A stretch of DNA of 64,000 bases. It comes from Candidatus Poseidoniaceae archaeon. GTDB taxonomy: Archaea > Thermoplasmatota > Poseidoniia > Poseidoniales > Poseidoniaceae. The stretch spans positions 160,615-224,614 of the forward strand of contig CASIAP010000005.1 in NCBI GenBank assembly GCA_949372645.1. Reading direction: 5' to 3'. Within the stretch, counting starts at the first letter, position 1; each line of letters opens with the position of its first letter. Under the pieces are notes generated by a model. It was not told the DNA's origin. It searched no databases and was given only the letters and a program-made list of their open reading frames with translations. A program made the position numbers and the translations under genes. This document shows positions 62,221-64,000 of the stretch, in pieces.

Positions 62221-63978
62221 ATGAACCTATCACCTACAGATTATGACTTCGGCGTCGCATCGAATTATTCCTTTGCTACAACTATTACGTGCGCAAATGA
62301 TGATGCTCGCAAAATGTTTGTTGAAGGATTCGGCCATATGCTGAACTACAACCACGAACAAGCAATTGCATGTTTCAGTAAAGTTACCGAACTTGACCCT
62401 ACGTGTGCTATGGCATGGTGGGGCATTGCATACTGTGTCTCATCCAACTATAATTGGAGCCCAGGACTTGGCTCTGGACACGATTCTATTCAACAAGCAG
62501 TTTCGCTCAAAGCAGGCTGCAGCGAACTTGAGCAAGACCTCATCGATGCATTAGCACAACGCCATTCAGCAGAAGCTCGTGATGCAGCAGACCCTTCAGT
62601 CCTCAACATGGGTAACGACCCAGAACTCAACGTTGCATTTGCAGAAGCAATGGAACCTCTTTACCGAAAATACAGTGGTAACTTGGATGTTGCTGCAATT
62701 TACGTCGAGGCTCTCATGAATCTGAAAGCTTGGCAACTCTGGGACAAGAATGTCGCTACCGGCGAAATCACTCCTGCTGACGACAACACATTGCTGTTGG
62801 TCAAAGTAATGGAAGATGCCTTTGCAAACATCGAAGGTGCCAAGCAACACGTTGCAATGTGCCACCTCTACTGCCACGCTCTCGAATTGTCTCCATTCCC
62901 TGAGCGTGCTCTTCCAGCAGCTGATGTGCTTCGCACCGTCATGCCAGGTATGGGCCACCTTGTGCACATGCCTTCTCACATCGATGCATGGGTCGGACAA
63001 TGGAAAGAAGCCATTGAATGTAACATTGCTGCAGTTGAAGCTGACGATAAATACGTCGAACTCACTGGTAATGACTCCCAGTTTTACAAGTTCTATCGAA
63101 TGCACAACCACCATTTCGTGGTTTGGTGTGCTATGTTTGAAGGACAATACGAAATTGCTCTCAAGTACGCTCGTAAGGCTGTCGACACTCTACCTGCTGG
63201 AGACGAAAACTCAGGTGTTCAATTCATGCTTGCTGGTATCATCCCAATGGGCGCAATCTTCCTTGAATCCTACGTCACCATGCCTTGGCACGTGATGATC
63301 CGATTCGGTAAGTGGGACGAAATCATTGCTGAACCAATGTATTCTGACAAGGAAGTATTCCCTTCTACCATTGCAACACAACACTACGCTCGTGGTGTAG
63401 CTTATGCCTCAAAGGGTATGGTTGCTGAAGCAGAAGCAGAACAGGTTCTCTTCAATGAAGCGATTCAAAACCCAGCACTTGCTGGACGAGTGCTGCATAA
63501 CAATTTGATGTATCAAGATCCAAGTGACGGACCATGTATCCTCTTGGTGAATGGTGCTGTCCTCGATGGTGAAATCGAATACCGACGACAATTCCAAGCC
63601 AAGGCTCGAGGTGAAGCGTCTGACTTTACCGTTGCCTTTGACCATCTACGTCGTGGTGTCGACCTTTCACTCAACCTTGCTTACAACGAACCTTGGGGTC
63701 AAATGCAACCTGTGCGCCACATTCTCGGTGCACTTCTCCACGAACAAGGCGAGATCGAAGAAGCAGAAGCAGTCTACCGTGCTGACATCAAACTTTGGAA
63801 AGACAACATGTGGGGTCTCTTAGGACTCAAACTTTGTCTTGAAGCTCGTGGCGATGCTCCAGAAGAACTTGCAACTGTTACTGCATTGTTCAATGAGCGA
63901 AGTTCTCGTGCTGATATCGTACCTGCAAAGACCTGTTTCTGTGCTCAAGACAGCATCGAAAAGAGTTGCTGTGACTGA
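62221..63978 (+). CDS. Tetratricopeptide-repeat protein
   Basis: 585 residues. TPR-like helix pairs are seen at the start (DDARKMFVEGFGHMLNYNHE; AIACFSKVTELDPTCAMAWW) and near the end (LHEQGEIEEAEAVYRADIKL). The centre carries GHLVHMPSHIDAWVGQWKEA, a motif characteristic of a bacterial and marine family of cytoplasmic TPR proteins of unknown role. The conserved His residues of HLVHMPSHI could bind a metal. The C-terminus has a Cys cluster (TCFCAQDSIEKSCCD). There is no signal peptide. The function is unknown. Acquisition from bacteria is possible but untested. It ends 22 bp before the window edge. Confidence 0.85.
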   Translation: MNLSPTDYDFGVASNYSFATTITCANDDARKMFVEGFGHMLNYNHEQAIACFSKVTELDPTCAMAWWGIAYCVSSNYNWSPGLGSGHDSIQQAVSLKAGCSELEQDLIDALAQRHSAEARDAADPSVLNMGNDPELNVAFAEAMEPLYRKYSGNLDVAAIYVEALMNLKAWQLWDKNVATGEITPADDNTLLLVKVMEDAFANIEGAKQHVAMCHLYCHALELSPFPERALPAADVLRTVMPGMGHLVHMPSHIDAWVGQWKEAIECNIAAVEADDKYVELTGNDSQFYKFYRMHNHHFVVWCAMFEGQYEIALKYARKAVDTLPAGDENSGVQFMLAGIIPMGAIFLESYVTMPWHVMIRFGKWDEIIAEPMYSDKEVFPSTIATQHYARGVAYASKGMVAEAEAEQVLFNEAIQNPALAGRVLHNNLMYQDPSDGPCILLVNGAVLDGEIEYRRQFQAKARGEASDFTVAFDHLRRGVDLSLNLAYNEPWGQMQPVRHILGALLHEQGEIEEAEAVYRADIKLWKDNMWGLLGLKLCLEARGDAPEELATVTALFNERSSRADIVPAKTCFCAQDSIEKSCCD

Positions 63979-64000
63979 ACAGGAAAAGTCTCAATTGTTT

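Noticed and set aside
1..64000. A mobile element, prophage or defence island
   Set aside because: No transposase, integrase, restriction, toxin-antitoxin or phage structural genes were found. The only traces are the tRNA 3' end copies.

Overview
This window is most likely from a planktonic marine archaeon of the Marine Group II type (Candidatus Poseidoniales, Thermoplasmatota). That assignment is inferred from gene content, not from a database match. The archaeal signs are a P0/P1 ribosomal stalk operon, Spt5 and Sec61-gamma/SecE, an intron-containing tRNA-Tyr with a C1-G72 pair, TATA boxes about 26 nt upstream of start codons (leaderless transcripts), PGF-CTERM-like surface anchors and FtsZ. 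Two neighbouring photolyase loci suggest a sunlit habitat.

Layout. 1-1123: the end of a secreted calcium-binding-repeat protein and an ABA4-like membrane protein. 1414-12304: a giant surface protein of about 3,629 residues, built from RCC1 propellers and Ig-like (He_PIG) domains and split by one frameshift. 12502-15951: a decayed class II photolyase and an intact photolyase/cryptochrome. 16099-22050: a second giant secreted protein (PKD, amidotransferase-like fold, Ig-like). 22142-22439: tRNA-Tyr with copies of its 3' end beside it. 22689-24750: ftsZ and a PGF-CTERM secreted protein that also carries a frameshift. 24752-30788: a minus-strand operon of secreted M14 carboxypeptidase, sodium-coupled amino-acid transporter, membrane-anchored acidic protein and hisS. 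30902-39094: MscS channel, cis-prenyltransferase, NUDIX, DUF354-like, RidA, phosphohexomutase and several unknowns. 39195-50643: two tandem giant paralogues. 50700-55077: secE-spt5 and L11-L1-P0-P1. 55215-58483: J-protein and RNase R-like nuclease. 58487-61263: a copper operon. 61305-63978: tRNA-Leu, a small unknown and a TPR protein.

Three things stand out. (1) In the three propeller genes, every repeat array contains seven repeats or a multiple of seven: 14, 7, 7 and 7 RCC1 repeats in one gene, and 7+7+7 and 7+7 copies of a 48-residue repeat in the other two. Six of these propellers appear to be inserted inside a single He_PIG Ig-like domain. (2) The Spt5 gene encodes an extra N-terminal NUDIX-fold domain with a broken catalytic box. 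The next gene, ribosomal L11, keeps only its C-terminal RNA-binding domain, and the short gap with its own promoter leaves no room for the missing half. (3) The copper operon starts with a nine-cysteine small protein behind a perfect 9-bp inverted repeat that brackets the TATA box.

Functionally, the giant proteins and the PGF-CTERM proteins would form the cell surface. The secreted peptidase and the transporter form a likely peptide-scavenging unit. The rest is housekeeping: translation, secretion, RNA decay, copper export, division and DNA repair. Two isolated frameshifts (near 7396 and 24520) could be sequencing errors. The cluster of frame changes in the class II photolyase looks more like real gene decay, but error cannot be excluded.
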